Positions 1 through 11,665 of a stretch of DNA of 64,000 nt are shown piece by piece. Position 1 is the stretch's first letter. Each line of letters begins with the position of its first letter. The stretch is taken from assembly GCA_963580285.1 (NCBI GenBank), contig OY757025.1, positions 120,687,223-120,751,222 on the forward strand. Direction: 5' to 3'. The DNA is from Lucinisca nassula (lineage: Eukaryota; Mollusca; Bivalvia; Lucinida; Lucinidae). Made by a program: the position numbers and the translations under genes. The notes beneath the pieces are model-generated. The model searched no databases. It saw only the letters and a program-made list of their open reading frames with translations, and was not told the origin of the DNA.

Positions 1-216
1 ATAAGGGTTAAGTGTTAGCCTGGCAATCAGGCCCTGCATTTAAGTCATTCTTACAAACAAGGTACACAACCACCGTAAACCTATTAGAAATGTGTATTAT
101 TATTTGCCCCTTTTCTAGAATACAGGGCCTTTTCCCCAGTCTGTTAAATCAGACATTACTCCAGAACATGGTATTAGGGGTGGTGTAAATTTGTTTTATG
201 AAACTGCTCTATTTAA

Positions 217-756
217 AGGTGCATTATTGAGCTATCTGGAAAAAATGCTTCCAAAAATAAAATACATATAGCCGGTATTTTTCTTTAAACAAATACAAAT
301 GAATGCATTTTATGCAAAAATGCGAACAATTATGATGACAGGTAAAGGAGTTTGAGAGGGATTCCCTAACTAGGTTTCAAACACTAGTTAGATCTATTTT
401 TAGTTCGTGACAAAAATAGAATCCCCATATATGACGCTATGCGACGTTCATTTTTGGCCTTGTTTGCTTAGGCCATGCCTGAATCGGAAAAAAATATGAC
501 GCTGAATACCATGCCATAAGTAACGACACTCAGACACGATACTGTCACCATTATGTGTAAAGTGACAGATTTATTTTTAGAACAGAAATTCCGAACACAT
601 GTTCAGAGCGAAGGGTAAACACGAATGGAAACGACCATTTTCACAAAGTTCTGAAGCTGTATTTGGCTCCAAAAGTGTACACATGACAAAGGAGTATGCA
701 TTGAAGATAAAAACCAGAAAAAAAATTTTGAGACCAGGTAGCTCAATAATGCACCT
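217..756. mobile_element. TTAA MITE family A, copy 1 (540 bp)
   Basis: The ends are inverted repeats AGGTGCATTATTGAGCTA and TAGCTCAATAATGCACCT. TTAA precedes the left end (213-216); the right-hand TTAA has decayed. The interior matches 58940-59471 along its length in the opposite orientation. No ORF is present, so it is non-autonomous. The TTAA site suggests mobilisation by a piggyBac-type transposase, which is inference. Confidence 0.85.
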
Positions 757-898
757 GTCTAATTAAGTGTGTGCAACCCGACTTCTTATGCGAATTTTAA
801 AAGAAATATTTGTATCTTGCATCAGATTCAGTACAGATCATTTAGTTGCCTTGGGCTATTATGTATACATAAATGTCAAATTAATGTGATTAGACCTA

Positions 899-1262
899 AA
901 AAAAAAATAGCTGTGTTTCCGCTCACCCGACCAACCCTGCTTCAGACCTCTCGACTCCACTATTTTTATTAATAAAAGAACAAAAACATTTTCAATTTCC
1001 GACCCTACCCAGTGTCGTCTTTACATTTTCCCATAGTGATTTCGTGTTTTAAGTACATCTAAAATGAATTATGGTAGACAGTGAAAGTCCAAACATGACA
1101 ATTTTATTAACAAAAAACATTTACCGAAACAAAAACACATAAAAAATATAGGCCCGACCCCGTTTTCCTCGGGAGAAAAAATAAAATATTAAAAAAAAGT
1201 TTCTCCTACCTACCGACCAAAATATTTTTAAAGCATGTTAGCGGAAACACAGCTTTTTTTTA
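899..1262. mobile_element. Fold-back MITE with AGCTGTGTTTCCGCT ends
   Basis: AGCTGTGTTTCCGCT at 909-923 is exactly inverted at 1240-1254, flanked outward by A runs and T runs. The interior is A-rich with repeated CCCGACC and TACCGACC motifs. No ORF of interest. Superfamily unknown. Confidence 0.7.
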
Positions 1263-1400
1263 TGCCTTGTTAGCCTGCCATCTGCTCTGTAACTAATGTC
1301 TATCTGTTTTCTCCATTTTTCTGAGCAAGTCAACTTTTTGTTTTCATGTCTGTTGAGCAGGCAACAAATGTCAAGCCTCTTTCTCTCAACACTGTCCTGA
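1263..1400. other. Short stretch without recognisable features
   Basis: I see no gene, element end or tandem repeat between the fold-back MITE and the satellite. Confidence 0.5.
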
Positions 1401-4400
1401 TACATCCCTTATACTGCCCCTTGATGTGAAGTACTGAGGGACATGATATCCCTCACACAGATACTATCATTGTCCATGAGAAATACTGGGAGATCTGATA
1501 TCCCTCATGCTCACACTGCCTGCATGTACATGCCTACATGTAAGATATTGTCGTTGTCTGCTCATGAGGAATACTGGGAGATCTGATAACCTTCACAGTG
1601 CCTGTTCATGTTAGATACTGTAACTGGCTGTTCATGAGACATACTGGGAGATCTGATATCCCTCATAGTGCCTGTTCATGTTAAATACTGTCACTGGCTG
1701 TTCATGAGAAATACTGAGAGATCTGATATCCCTCACAGTGCCTGTTCATGTAAGATACTGGCAATGTCTGTTCATGTAAAATACTGGGAGATCTGATATC
1801 TTTCACTCACAGTGCCTGTGCATGTTAGATACTGTCACTGGCTGTTCATGAGAAATACTGGGAGATCTGATATCCCTCATAGTGCCTGTTCATGTAAGAT
1901 ACTGTCACTGGCTGTTCATGAGAAATACTGGGAGATCTGATATCCCTCACAGTGCCTGTTCATGTTAGATACTGTCACTGGCTGTTCATGAGAAATACTG
2001 GGAGATCTGATATCTTTCACAGTGCCTGTTCATGTTAGATACTGTCACTAGCTGTTCATGAGAAATACTGGGAGATCTGATATCTTTCACAGTGCCTGTT
2101 CATGTTAGATACTGTCACTGGCTGTTCATGAGAAATACTGGGAGATCTGATATCCCTCATAGTGCCTGTTCATGTAAGATACTGTCACTAGCTGTTCATG
2201 AGAAATACTGGGAGATCTGATATCCCTCATAGTGCCTGTTCATGTTAGATACTGTCACTAGCTGTTCATGAGAAATACTGCAAGTTCTGATAACCTTCAC
2301 AGTGCCTGTTCATGTTAGATACTGTCACTGGCTGTTCATGAGAAATACTGGGAGATCTGATATCCCTCATAGTGCCTGTTCATGTAAGATACTGTCACTG
2401 GCTGTTCATGAGAAATACTGGGAGATCTGATATCCCTCACAGTGCCTGTTCATGTAAGATACTGGCAATGTCTGTTCATGTAAAATACTGGGAGATCTGA
2501 TATCTTTCACAGTGCCTGTTCATGTTAGATACTGTCACTAGCTGTTCATGAGAAATACTGGGAGATCTGATATCCCTCATAGTGCCTGTTCATGTTAGAT
2601 ATTGGCACTTGCTGTTCATGAGAAATACTGGTAGATCTGAAATCCCTCATAGTGCCTGTTCATGTTAGATACTGTCACTGGCTGTTCATAAAAAATACTG
2701 GGAGATCTGATATCCTTCAGGGTGCCTGCTCATGTTAGATACTGTCACTGTCTGTTCATGAGAAACACTGGGAGATCTGATATCCCTCACTGTGCCAGAT
2801 CATGTGAGATACTGTCACTGTCTGTTCATGATAAATACTGGGAGATCTGAAATCCCTCATAGTGCCTGTTCATGTTAGATACTGTCACTGTCTGTTCATG
2901 AGAAATACTGGGAGATCTGATATCCCTCACAGTGCCTGTTCATGTTAGATACTGGCAATGTCTGTTCATGTGAGATACTAGGAAATCTGAAATCCGTCAT
3001 AGTGCCTGTTCATGTTAGATACTGTCACTGGCTGTTCATGAGAAATACTTGGAGATCTGATATCCCTCATAGTGCCTGTTCGTGTTAGATGCTGTCACTG
3101 GCTGTTCATGAGAAATACTGGGAGATCTGATATCCCTCATAGTGCCTGTTCATGTTAGATGCTGTCACTGGCTGTTCATGAGAAATACTGGGAGATCTGA
3201 TATCCCTCATAGTGCCTGTTCATGTTTGATACTGGCACTGGCTGTTCATGAGAAATACTGGGAAATCTGAAATCCCTCATAGTGCCTGTTCATGTTAGAT
3301 ACTGTCACTAGCTGTTCATGAGAATTACTGGGAGATCTGATATCCCTCACAGCGCCTACTCATGTTAAATACTGTCACTGGTTGTTTGAGAAATACTTGG
3401 AGATCTGAAATCCTTCACAGTGCCTGTTCATGATAGATACTGTCACTGTGTGTTCCTTAGAAATACTGGGAGTTCTGCTATCCCTCACAGTGCCTGTTCA
3501 TGTTAGGTTCTGGCACTGTGTGTTCCTGGGAAATACTGGGAGTTCTGCTATCCCTCACAGTGCCTGTTCATGTTAGGTTCTGGCACTGTGTGTTCCTTAG
3601 AAATACTGGGAGTTCTGCTATCCCTCACAGTGCCTGTTCATGTTAGGTTCTGGCACTGTGTGTTCCTTGGAAATACTGGGAGTTTTGCTATCCCTCACAG
3701 TGCCTGCTCATGTTAGGTTCTGGCACTGTGTGTTCCTGGGAAATACTGGGAGTTCTGCTATGCCTCACAGTGCCTGTTCATGTAAGGTTCTGATACTGTG
3801 TGTTCATGATAAATACTGGGAGTTCTGATATCCCTCACAGTGCCTGCTCATGTTAGGTTCTGTCACTGTGTGTTCCTTAGAAATACTGGGAGTTCTGCTA
3901 TCCCTCACAGTGCCTGCTCATGTTAGGTTCTGGCACTGTGTGTTCCTGAGAAATACTGGGAGTTCTGATATCCCTCACAGTGCCTGCTCATGTTAAATAC
4001 TGTCACTGGTTGTTTGAGAAATACTTGGAGATCTGAAATCCTTCACAGTGCCTGTTCATGTTAGATACTGTCACTGTCTGTTCCTGAGAAATACTGGGAG
4101 TTCTGATATCCCTCACAGTGCCTGCTCATGTTAAATACTGTCACTGGTTGTTTGAGAAATACTTGGAGATCTGAAATCCTTCACAGTGCCTGTTCATGTT
4201 AGATACTGTCACTGTGTGTTCCTTAGAAATACTGGGAGATCTGATATCCCTCACAGTGCCTGTTCATGTTAGATACTGTCACTGTGTGTTCCTGAGAAAT
4301 ACTGGGAGTTCTGATATCCCTCACAGTGCCTATTCATGTTAGATACTGTCACTGTGTGTTCCTGGGAAATACTGGGAGTTCTGATATCCCTCACCGTGCC

Positions 4401-7005
4401 TGTTCATGTTAGGTTCTGACACTGTGTGTTCATGATAAATACTGGGAGTTCTGATATCCCTCACAGTGCCTGCTCATGTTAGGTTCTGGCACTGGCTGTT
4501 CATGAGAAATACTGGGAGATCTGATATCCCTCACAGTGCCTGTTCATGTTAGATGGCACTGTGTGTTCCTGAGAAATACTGGGAGATCTGATATCCCTCA
4601 CAGTGCCTGTTCATGTTAAATACTGTCACTGGTTGTTTGAGAAATACTTGGAGATATGAAATCCTTCACAGTGCCTGTTCATGTTAGATACTGTCACTGA
4701 GTGTTCCTGAGAAATACTGGGAGTTCTGATATCCCTCACAGTGCCTGTTCATGTTAGATACTGTCACTGTCTGTTCATGAGAAATACTGCAAGTTCTGAT
4801 AGCCCTCATAGTGCATGTTCATGTTAGATACTGTCACTGTCTGTTCATGAGAAATACTGCAAGTTCTGATAGCCCTCACAGTGCCTGTTCATGTTAGATA
4901 CTGTCACTGTGTGTTCCTTAGAAATACTGGGAGTTCTGATATCCCTCACAGTGCCTGTTCATGCTAGATACTGTCAATGTGTGTTCCGGAGAAATACTGG
5001 GAGTTCTGATATCCCTCACAGTGCCTGTTCATGTTAGATACTGTCACTGTCTGTTCATGAGAAATACTGCAAGTTCTGATATCCCTCACAGTGCCTGTTT
5101 ATGTTAGATACTGTCACTGTCTGTTCATGAGAAATACTGCAAGTTCTGATAGCCCTCATAGTGCCTGTTCATGTTAGATACTGTCACTGTCTGTTCATGA
5201 GAAATACTGCAAGTTCTGATAGCCCTCATAGTGCATGTTCATGTTAGATACTGTCACTGTCTGTTCATGAGAAATACTGCAAGTTCTGATAGCCCTCATA
5301 GTGCATGTTCATGTTAGATACTGTCACTGTCTGTTCATGAGAAATACTGGGAGATCTGATATCTCTCATAGTGCCTGCTCATGTTAGGTTCTGGCACTGT
5401 GTGTTCCTGAGAAATACTGCTGAGATCTGATATCTTGGATACTTTCTGTTCATATCTGAATCCGCCTTGTCTGTTCATCAGAAGTTCTGAGACATCTGAT
5501 TTACCCCACACTGCTGTTCATGTTTGATACTTTCACTGTATGTTGATGAGAAATACCCGGAGATCTGATATCCCTCACAGTGCCAGTTCATGTTAGATAC
5601 TGTCATCCTTATTCATGACAAATACTGGGATATCTGATATCCCTCATAGTGCCTATTCATGTTAGATGCTGGCATTGTCTGTTCATGAGAAGCACTGGGA
5701 GATTTGATATCCCTCAGACTGCTTCATGAGAAATACTGAGAGATCTGATACCCTTCATACTGCCTTTTTATGTGAAGTACTGAGAGACCTGATATCATTA
5801 ACACTGTCTTTGAAATTCTTGAAAATCTGATATCCCTGATACTTACTTCCTGTTCCTGTGAAGTACTGGAAATGATGGAAGATCTGATATCCCTCATACT
5901 GCATGTTTATGTGAAGTACTGGAAGATCTGATATCCTTCAGACTGGCTGTTTATGTGAAGTACAGAGAGATCTGATATCCCTCATACTGCATGTTTATGT
6001 GAAGTACTGGAAGATCTGATATCCTTCAGACTGGCTGTTTATGTGAAGTACAGAGAGATCTGATATCCCTCATACTGCTTGTTTATGTGAAGTACTGGAA
6101 ATGCTTGAAGATCTGATATCCCTTACACTGCCTGCTTAGGTGAAGTACTAGGAAGGTTCATATCCCTCTACTGACTGTTCATGTAGAGTCTGATTTAGAG
6201 TCTGAGACTCTGTTCATGTAGAGTGGGATATCTGATATCCCACAGAGCTTGTTCCTGTGAGGAACTTAGGGGCATGATTCTGGAAAATCTGAGATGATCC
6301 CTGATACTGCCTGTTCAGGTGAAGTACTCGAATCGATGGAAGATCTGATATCCCTCATACTGCATGTTTATGTGAAGTACTGGAAGATCTGCTATCCTTC
6401 ATACTGGCTGTTCATGTGAAGGACAGAGAGATCTGATATCCCTCACACTGCCTGCTTATGTGAAGAACTAGGCACTCTGATATCCCTCTTCTGTCTGTTC
6501 ATGTACAGTATTGGGATATCTGATATCCCACACAGCCTGTTCATGTGAAGTACTTGGAGGCATGATTCTGGAAAATCTGAGATCCCTGATACTGCCTGTC
6601 CATGTGAATTACTGAAATGATGGAAGATCTGATATCCCTCATACTGCCTGTTTATGTGAAGTACTGGAAATCTGATATCTTTCATAATGTCTGTTCATGT
6701 GATGTAAACAGAGATCTGATATCCCTCACACTGCCTACTCAAATGAAGTACTAGGAAATCTGATATACCTCTACTGCCTGCACATGTTCATGTGGAGCAC
6801 TGGGAGATCTGATATCCCTCACTGCCTGTTCATAAGAGGTACTTGGGGGACACTGCATATTCATGTTAGATAGTTGCACTGTTTATTCATGTGAAGTGAT
6901 AACCCACATTCTGCCTGTTCATGTGAAGTACTGGGAAATCTGATATCCCTCATTCTGCCTGTTCATGTGAAGTACTGGGAAATCTGATATCCCTCATACT
7001 GCCTG
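1400..7005 (+). repeat. Satellite array, 70-bp unit grading into 44-bp units
   Basis: From about 1600 to 5400 the unit is 70 bp, roughly 55 copies. It consists of a 26-bp part (GCCTGTTCATGTTAGATACT...) and a 44-bp part (GGCTGTTCATGAGAAATACT... GGGAGATCTGATATCCCTCA). From about 5700 to 7000, and at the left edge, the units are diverged ~44-bp monomers (GTTTATGTGAAGTACTGGAA...). Each unit carries the palindrome AGATCT next to GATATC. Local blocks share private variants: GTGTTCCTTAG/GAGTTCTGCTATC near 3450-3960 and TGCAAGTTCTGATAGCCC near 4780-5330. Short ORFs inside are chance. Confidence 0.95.
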
Positions 7006-7007
7006 TT

Positions 7008-7107
7008 CATGTTCAAGCCTGACTCGGGTCACATGAGGCACTAACTCCTGGAAATTGGAGGTCAGGTAGTTTTTCTGCAGGTACTCAGGTTTTTGTCCAC
7101 CTGCAAT
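7008..7107 (+). mobile_element. SINE-2 (GTGGCCTAG tRNA-headed family), left part, split by a MITE
   Basis: The body sequence (GGTCAGGTAGTTTTTCTGCA, then TTTTTGTCCACCTG) matches 8070-8135 and 14636-14690. The tRNA-like head is missing. The element continues at 7316-7395, beyond a family B MITE that inserted at an ATTAA site. Confidence 0.75.
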
Positions 7108-7108
7108 T

Positions 7109-7315
7109 AACCCTTATCTTGCTCCTCACGACAACCCCTATCTTTGCAAACAGTGTAGATCAGATGGCTTCTGAAGAAGCCATCTGATCAGGATCATCAG
7201 TTTGGCATTCAGTTTATGAATTTGTAGCAATAAATTACATCAAGTAATTTGATTGGTTGATAGACAGAAATGGGTGTGGCTTAAATGACTATTCAGCAAG
7301 ATAAGAATTAAGATT
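7109..7315. mobile_element. TTAA MITE family B, inserted in a SINE-2
   Basis: TTAACCCTTATCTTGCT at the left is inverted at the right as AGCAAGATAAGAATTAA. TTAA flanks both sides. The centre holds the palindrome GCTTCTGAAGAAGC within GATCAGATGG...CCATCTGATC. The SINE on each side is contiguous once this element is removed. Confidence 0.88.
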
Positions 7316-7395
7316 AATGATCGACTCAGGGTAAGTGAAATAATGAAATAAACTTGACAGGGCCATAAAAATAATAATAATAAAAAAAAAAAAAA
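7316..7395 (+). mobile_element. SINE-2, right part with A-rich tail
   Basis: ATCGACTCAGGGTAAGTGAA and the tail GGGCCATAAAA followed by A-rich sequence match the 3' end of SINE-2 copies at 8140-8200 and 14700-14750. Confidence 0.75.
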
Positions 7396-7516
7396 AATGC
7401 ACACATAAAATATTGTCTAATCTAAGTGGCTCCTTTCCATCTTTTTGGCTTGTTAGTCACATTGTGTACTCTTTATTCTTTGATCTAGATACTAATTGTC
7501 CTCATGTGACTTTTGA

Positions 7517-7735
7517 TTAACCCTTTTTGTACCAATTGGAATCTTCATCCTATATATAGCAGGAGTTCATTTCAAAATTTAGGTTGTGTTTTCATCAAAA
7601 TTTATTTGGAGAATGAGTGAACTTTGAGCAAACAGTGGAGGCCCAGATCAGATGCCGCATTCTGCGGCATCTGATCTGGGCCTGCACTGTTTGCAAGAGT
7701 ACTTGTTTTGGGGTTTCCGGTACTAAATGGGTTAA
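7517..7735. mobile_element. TTAA MITE family C
   Basis: The ends are TTAACCCTTTTTGTACC and GGTACTAAATGGGTTAA. It has a perfect central hairpin, GATGCCGCATTCTGCGGCATC, inside the shared AAACAGTG...CACTGTTTGC core. No coding capacity. Confidence 0.85.
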
Positions 7736-7802
7736 TTAATATTACCAAAGTTGAATGACCATTAATTTGCGAACTTTGTAGTGTAAACAGCTTTAGGATA
7801 TA

Positions 7803-8008
7803 TTAACCCTTTTTGTACTGAAGGGAATCTTCCTTCGTATATATGGCAGGAGTCCATTTCGAAATTAAGGGGGTTGTCTTTAAAATATATTCAGAAAATA
7901 GCTGAAATTTTTGCAAATAATCAGACGCCGAGTTGTGAGATGTCTGATCTGGGCCTCCACTGTTTGCAAGGGTAACAATTTTGGGGTTTCAGGTACAAAA
8001 TGGGTTGA
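7803..8008. mobile_element. TTAA MITE family C, second copy
   Basis: It starts TTAACCCTTTTTGTACT and ends GGTACAAAATGGGTTGA, so the right TTAA is mutated. It is colinear with 7517-7735, but the central hairpin is decayed (CAGACGCCGAGTTGTGAGATG). Confidence 0.8.
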
Positions 8009-8059
8009 CGAGAATATATATTGTTTTGCATAATGTGATGCGCTCATGATATTTTACAT

Positions 8060-8205
8060 GTGAGACGCCAAGTTCTGCAACGGAAGGTCAGGTGGTTTTT
8101 CTCCGGGTACTCTGGTTTTTGCCCACCTGATTAACGATCGGCTCGATATGAGTGAAATAATCTTGAAAGGGCCGTAAAACCTAAACCAAAACAAAAACAA
8201 AAAAA
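8060..8205 (+). mobile_element. SINE-2, 3' part
   Basis: GAGACGCCAAGTTCTGCAAC through GGGCCGTAAAACC to an A-rich tail matches the body of the full copies at 14531 and 33994. The tRNA-like head is truncated. Confidence 0.75.
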
Positions 8206-8407
8206 AAAACATGATATTTTAGCTATATTTATCATGTTTTTGCATGCAGTAAAACCACCACTAGGATTGTTTAAATGGTCTTAGAGTTCAAGTTAGCCCT
8301 TAACACATTTCAGCCCTCTGGCTATAGCTCTTAACACAAGTCAACCCTCTTGCTAATATGGTGGTGAAGTGCTGATACAAGATATGATATGGAATCTGTT
8401 ATGTGAT

Positions 8408-9000
8408 GATTCCATCATAATAATTATGTTATAAGCATGGCCTTGTTTCCTAAAAAGTTAACATCATTTCAGTGCTGTTCATGGCCAAAACATTTACATG
8501 TATATCAATTTTGGCAGCAGCCCCCCACCCCCCATCGGGGCTTGAAGAAATAAATGGGCTGCAGAGCTAAATCGGGCAGCACACGAGTACTGGTAAACCG
8601 CTTAGAGGATCTAAGCCTGACCAGGCAAAGCGGTGCGAGTCGGACCATCCATGCTTTTAAACCCTATTGGTTTCATGGGGCGACAGGGCTTGAGATGTCA
8701 TTGCATCTCAGTGTCGGGTAAAAGTCCCACAAAATTGGAAGCAGCATCTCCAAAATGACCTATTTAGTGTTGACGGGGAGTTAAACATCAAATCAAACCA
8801 ATTAATGTTGTCAGCATGGTCTTATTGCCTAAACAGTAACCATTATTTCAGTATTGTCCCTTGCCTGAAAGTTTACAGCATTTCATTGCCTTATTACCTA
8901 AAAAGTTGCATCATTCAAAGTTCCCCATTGCCTAAACATTTACATCATTTCAATACTGTCAGCATGGTATTATTATAGTCTTTCAAAACGCAGTGAGACG
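8408..9000. repeat. Diverged outlier units of the 45-bp minisatellite, split by a SINE-1
   Basis: Around 8410-8480 and 8805-8975 there are decayed units (CCTAAAAAGTTAACATCATT, GTCAGCATGGTCTTATTGCC) related to the homogeneous array at 9285-9811. A SINE-1 copy separates the two groups. They look like old edge units that escaped homogenisation. Confidence 0.65.
8521..8799 (+). mobile_element. SINE-1, near full length
   Basis: It begins CCCCCCACCCCCCATCGGGG and ends GAGTTAAACATCAAATCAAA, colinear with copies at 24865 and 62444. SINE-1 has a GC-rich non-tRNA head, a conserved body (TATTGGTTTCAT, TGAGATGTCATT) and an AAATCAAA tail. Confidence 0.85.
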
Positions 9001-9284
9001 TGAATGCACTTATAATTTTGGACTAGTCCGCGTTTTAGGTAAATCGCCTTCAGCTGGGATTTTATAGTGGGCGATATAGTTTTACTGAGGATCGTACTGC
9101 ATCATATTAACCAATAGGCCACGAATTCTACATAATGGCATTATCAAAAAACGTATTTATAATTTTAAGATCCTGTGAAAAAAGAAATCCGAAACCTGCT
9201 TCCCCTAAAACATGGAATAGTCTTAGCACGCTTGAACGTTGAACTCTCAAAGGTCGTTGATAAACTATACCTAAAAATCATTCT
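9001..9284. other. Unassigned sequence between minisatellite blocks
   Basis: I see no gene or recognised element here. It separates diverged from homogeneous 45-bp units and may be an unrecognised insertion. Confidence 0.4.
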
Positions 9285-9811
9285 GTGTATGTTGTCAGTA
9301 TGATTTTATAGCCGAAAAAGTTGACATCATTCAATGTTGTCAGTATGATCTTATAACCTAAAAAGTTGACATCATTCAATGTTGTCAGTATGATCTTATA
9401 ACCTAAAAAGTTGACATCATTCAATGTTGTCAGTATGATCTTATAACCTAAAAAGTTGACATCATTCAATGTTGTCAGTATGATCTTATAACCTAAAAAG
9501 TTGACATTATTCAATGTTGTCAGCATGATCTTATAACCAAAAAAGTTGACATCATTCAATGTTGTCAGTATGATCTTATAACCTAAAAAGTTGACATCAT
9601 TCAATGTTGTCAGCATGATCTTATAACCTAAAAAGTTGACATCATTCAATGTTGTCAGTATGATCTTATAACCTAAAAAGTTGACATCATTCAATGTTGT
9701 CAGTATGATCTTATAACCTAAAAAGTTGACATCATTCAATGTTGTCAGTATGATCTTATAACCTAAAAAGTTGACATCATTCAATGTTGTCAGTATGATC
9801 TTATAACCTAA
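9285..9811. repeat. 45-bp minisatellite, about 11-12 units
   Basis: The unit is TTGTCAGTATGATCTTATAA plus CCTAAAAAGTTGACATCATTCAATG. Units differ at few positions (CAGCATG for CAGTATG, ATTATT for ATCATT, ACCAAAAAAG). Since 45 is divisible by three and one minus-strand frame lacks stops, a 168-codon ORF of 15-residue repeats appears. I treat it as incidental because there is no promoter, codon bias or outside homology. One more unit follows the inserted element, at about 10443-10486. Confidence 0.93.
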
Positions 9812-10440
9812 CTAGAATCGCGCAGTCGATGACAAGCCATCGCATATCCCCACGCTTCCCCGCAGGCCCCACCTCCTGGGCCATCACCTAGGGGTGTTTG
9901 ACCCGAGGGGTAAAATTTTGATTGTGATGTATTCTACTCATCATGCCGTTCGATTTAATATGCTACACGACAATGTTCTGAAAACTTTGATTTTTTATCC
10001 CCAAGGTGCCCCACCCCTGGCCCCACTCCCAGGAGTAGGATCAAAATTTCGAAAGTGTTATGCACTCCCCAGACCAAAGTTTTATCAGTTCCCAAAGTTT
10101 CAAGTTTCTATCTATAACGGTATAGGAGGAGTTATCCAGTAACAGTAATGTATGGGGGTAAAGGGTCAAAATTGACCCCAGGGTCGTTCGCTTTGATATA
10201 TTACATGACCATGTTCTGGAAATTTTTATTTTTGACCCCCACGGGCCCCACCCCCTGGGCCCACCGGTAGGGGTGTGATCAAAATTCTGAAAGTGTCATG
10301 CACTCCCCAGATCAAAGATCTATCAGTTCCCAAAGTTTCAAGTTTCTATCTATAACCGTCTAGGAGGAGTTATCCGGTAAGACGGACGGACGACAAAGAC
10401 CATTACAATACCCCCACTTTTTCTTTGAAAAGCGTGGGGA
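9812..10440 (-). mobile_element. Helentron-like rolling-circle element inside the minisatellite
   Basis: Read on the minus strand it starts TATCCCCACGCTTTTC. Near its end it has the inverse AAGCGTGGGGATA, a hairpin CGATGGCTTGTCATCG, and the terminus GATTCTAG followed by T. The interior holds two diverged copies of one module (each with CAGTTCCCAAAGTTTCAAGT on the plus strand). Minisatellite units resume on both sides, which fixes the boundaries. A 5' end repeated before a 3' hairpin plus CTAG-T is the layout of Helitron2/Helentron elements. No Rep/helicase is encoded. Confidence 0.75.
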
Positions 10441-10539
10441 TAAAAAGTTGACATCATTCAATGTTGTCAGCATGATCTTATAACGTATAAGTATTAATCC
10501 CTTGCCTCATAGCAGAGCAGGAATTATAGGGATGGCCTT

Positions 10540-11230
10540 CTTCTGTCTGTTCATCCATCTGTCTGTCTGGGCAAAAATTCAGGGTTATGGGGCTAGTGAT
10601 AGGATTAGATAACAATAGAAAATGATTGGAAAAATAATAGATTTATTCCATAAAAAAAGGGTTAGGAGGTCTAGCCCCTAAACCAAACAAAATAAAATAA
10701 CAAAAGAAATAACCCTTAAACCCAAAATGTTAGAATGTCCATCTGTCTGTCTGTAACACTTTCTTGTCCGCTCCGTATCTCCTGAACCCTTTGATAGATT
10801 TTCATTAAACTTAAATTTGGTCAAATATTCTTTACAGTGAGCTCGGATGTGCAGAACCCATAAATGAACCATGCCAACTCAAAAGTCAAGGTCACATTTG
10901 AAGGTCACAAGTTTAAAATTTTGAATTTTGTGTCCATTCCATATCTCCTTTACCCCTCAAAGGATTTTCATTAAACTTTGGTCAATTATCCCCCTTAGTG
11001 AGCTCTTGTGCAGAGCCCATAAGTGAATCTTTGAATTTTGTGTCTGTTCCATATCTCTTTTACCCTTCAAAGGATTTTCATTAAACTTTGGTTAAATATA
11101 TCCCCCCTCAGTGAGCTGTTGTGCACAACCTATAAACGAACCATGCTGACTCAAGGTCAAGGTCAGGAATTTGAATTTTGTGTCCCTGGAAGGATTTTCA
11201 TTTAGAGACAGTTCTAACAAGTACCCCCCA
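10540..11230 (+). mobile_element. Helentron-type internal repeats, no clear ends
   Basis: TCCATCTGTCTGTCTG-rich leader sequence is followed by three related modules containing TTTTCATTAAACTTTGGT and AGTGAGCTCTTGTGCAGA. This is the style of the cores of the bounded elements elsewhere in the window, but neither a 5' head nor a 3' hairpin is clear. Confidence 0.5.
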
Positions 11231-11275
11231 CAACACAATTTTTTTTTTTTTTTTATGATTATTTCTTAGTTTTTT

Positions 11276-11665
11276 TGGCTCACCTGTCACGTATTGACAA
11301 GGTAAGCTTTTGTGATCACATTTTGTCTGTGGTCTGTCGTGCATGCGTGAGTGCGTCCGTGTGTGCATGCGTTCGTACGTAAACAATTTCAAACAAGTAT
11401 ATCTCTAATACCCCATGGCCAGTCTGGATCAAATTTCATGAGAAGCATCATCCGGTAGGCGGATAAGGTTTTTGTGCTGATCAGAATGGAATTCTGGTTG
11501 CCATGGCAACATATAGCTGGATTTTTTTTTTACAATTTTCTTCTCAGAAACCATGAGGATCAGAACTTAGATATTTAGTATGTAGCAATGTCAAGTGGTC
11601 TCCTGCACTAAAGAGTTTCTGGTTCACAGGTGAGCGATATCGGGCCATTGGGCCCTCTTGTCTAG
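11276..11665 (+). mobile_element. Short Helentron-like element, complete (about 390 bp)
   Basis: The 5' end is GGCTCACCTGTCACG. The inverse ACAGGTGAGC sits at about 11618, followed by the hairpin CGGGCCATTGGGCCC and the terminus TCTTGTCTAG followed by TT. Only one core module is present, so this is the unexpanded form of the elements at 29698 and 34825. No ORF. Confidence 0.78.

Noticed and set aside
1400..7005. CRISPR-like array
   Set aside because: Units are contiguous with no unique spacers and the context is animal genomic DNA. It is a satellite.
9278..9784. 168-codon minus-strand ORF of 15-residue repeats as a gene
   Set aside because: It is produced by the 45-bp minisatellite, whose unit length is divisible by three. 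No promoter, no codon bias and no homology are visible.
9809..10443. Harbinger-type insertion with a TAA target duplication
   Set aside because: TAA occurs on both sides, but the minus strand shows a 5' motif repeated inversely before a 3' hairpin and CTAG-T. The rolling-circle reading explains more, and the short TAA match is expected in an A/T-rich unit.
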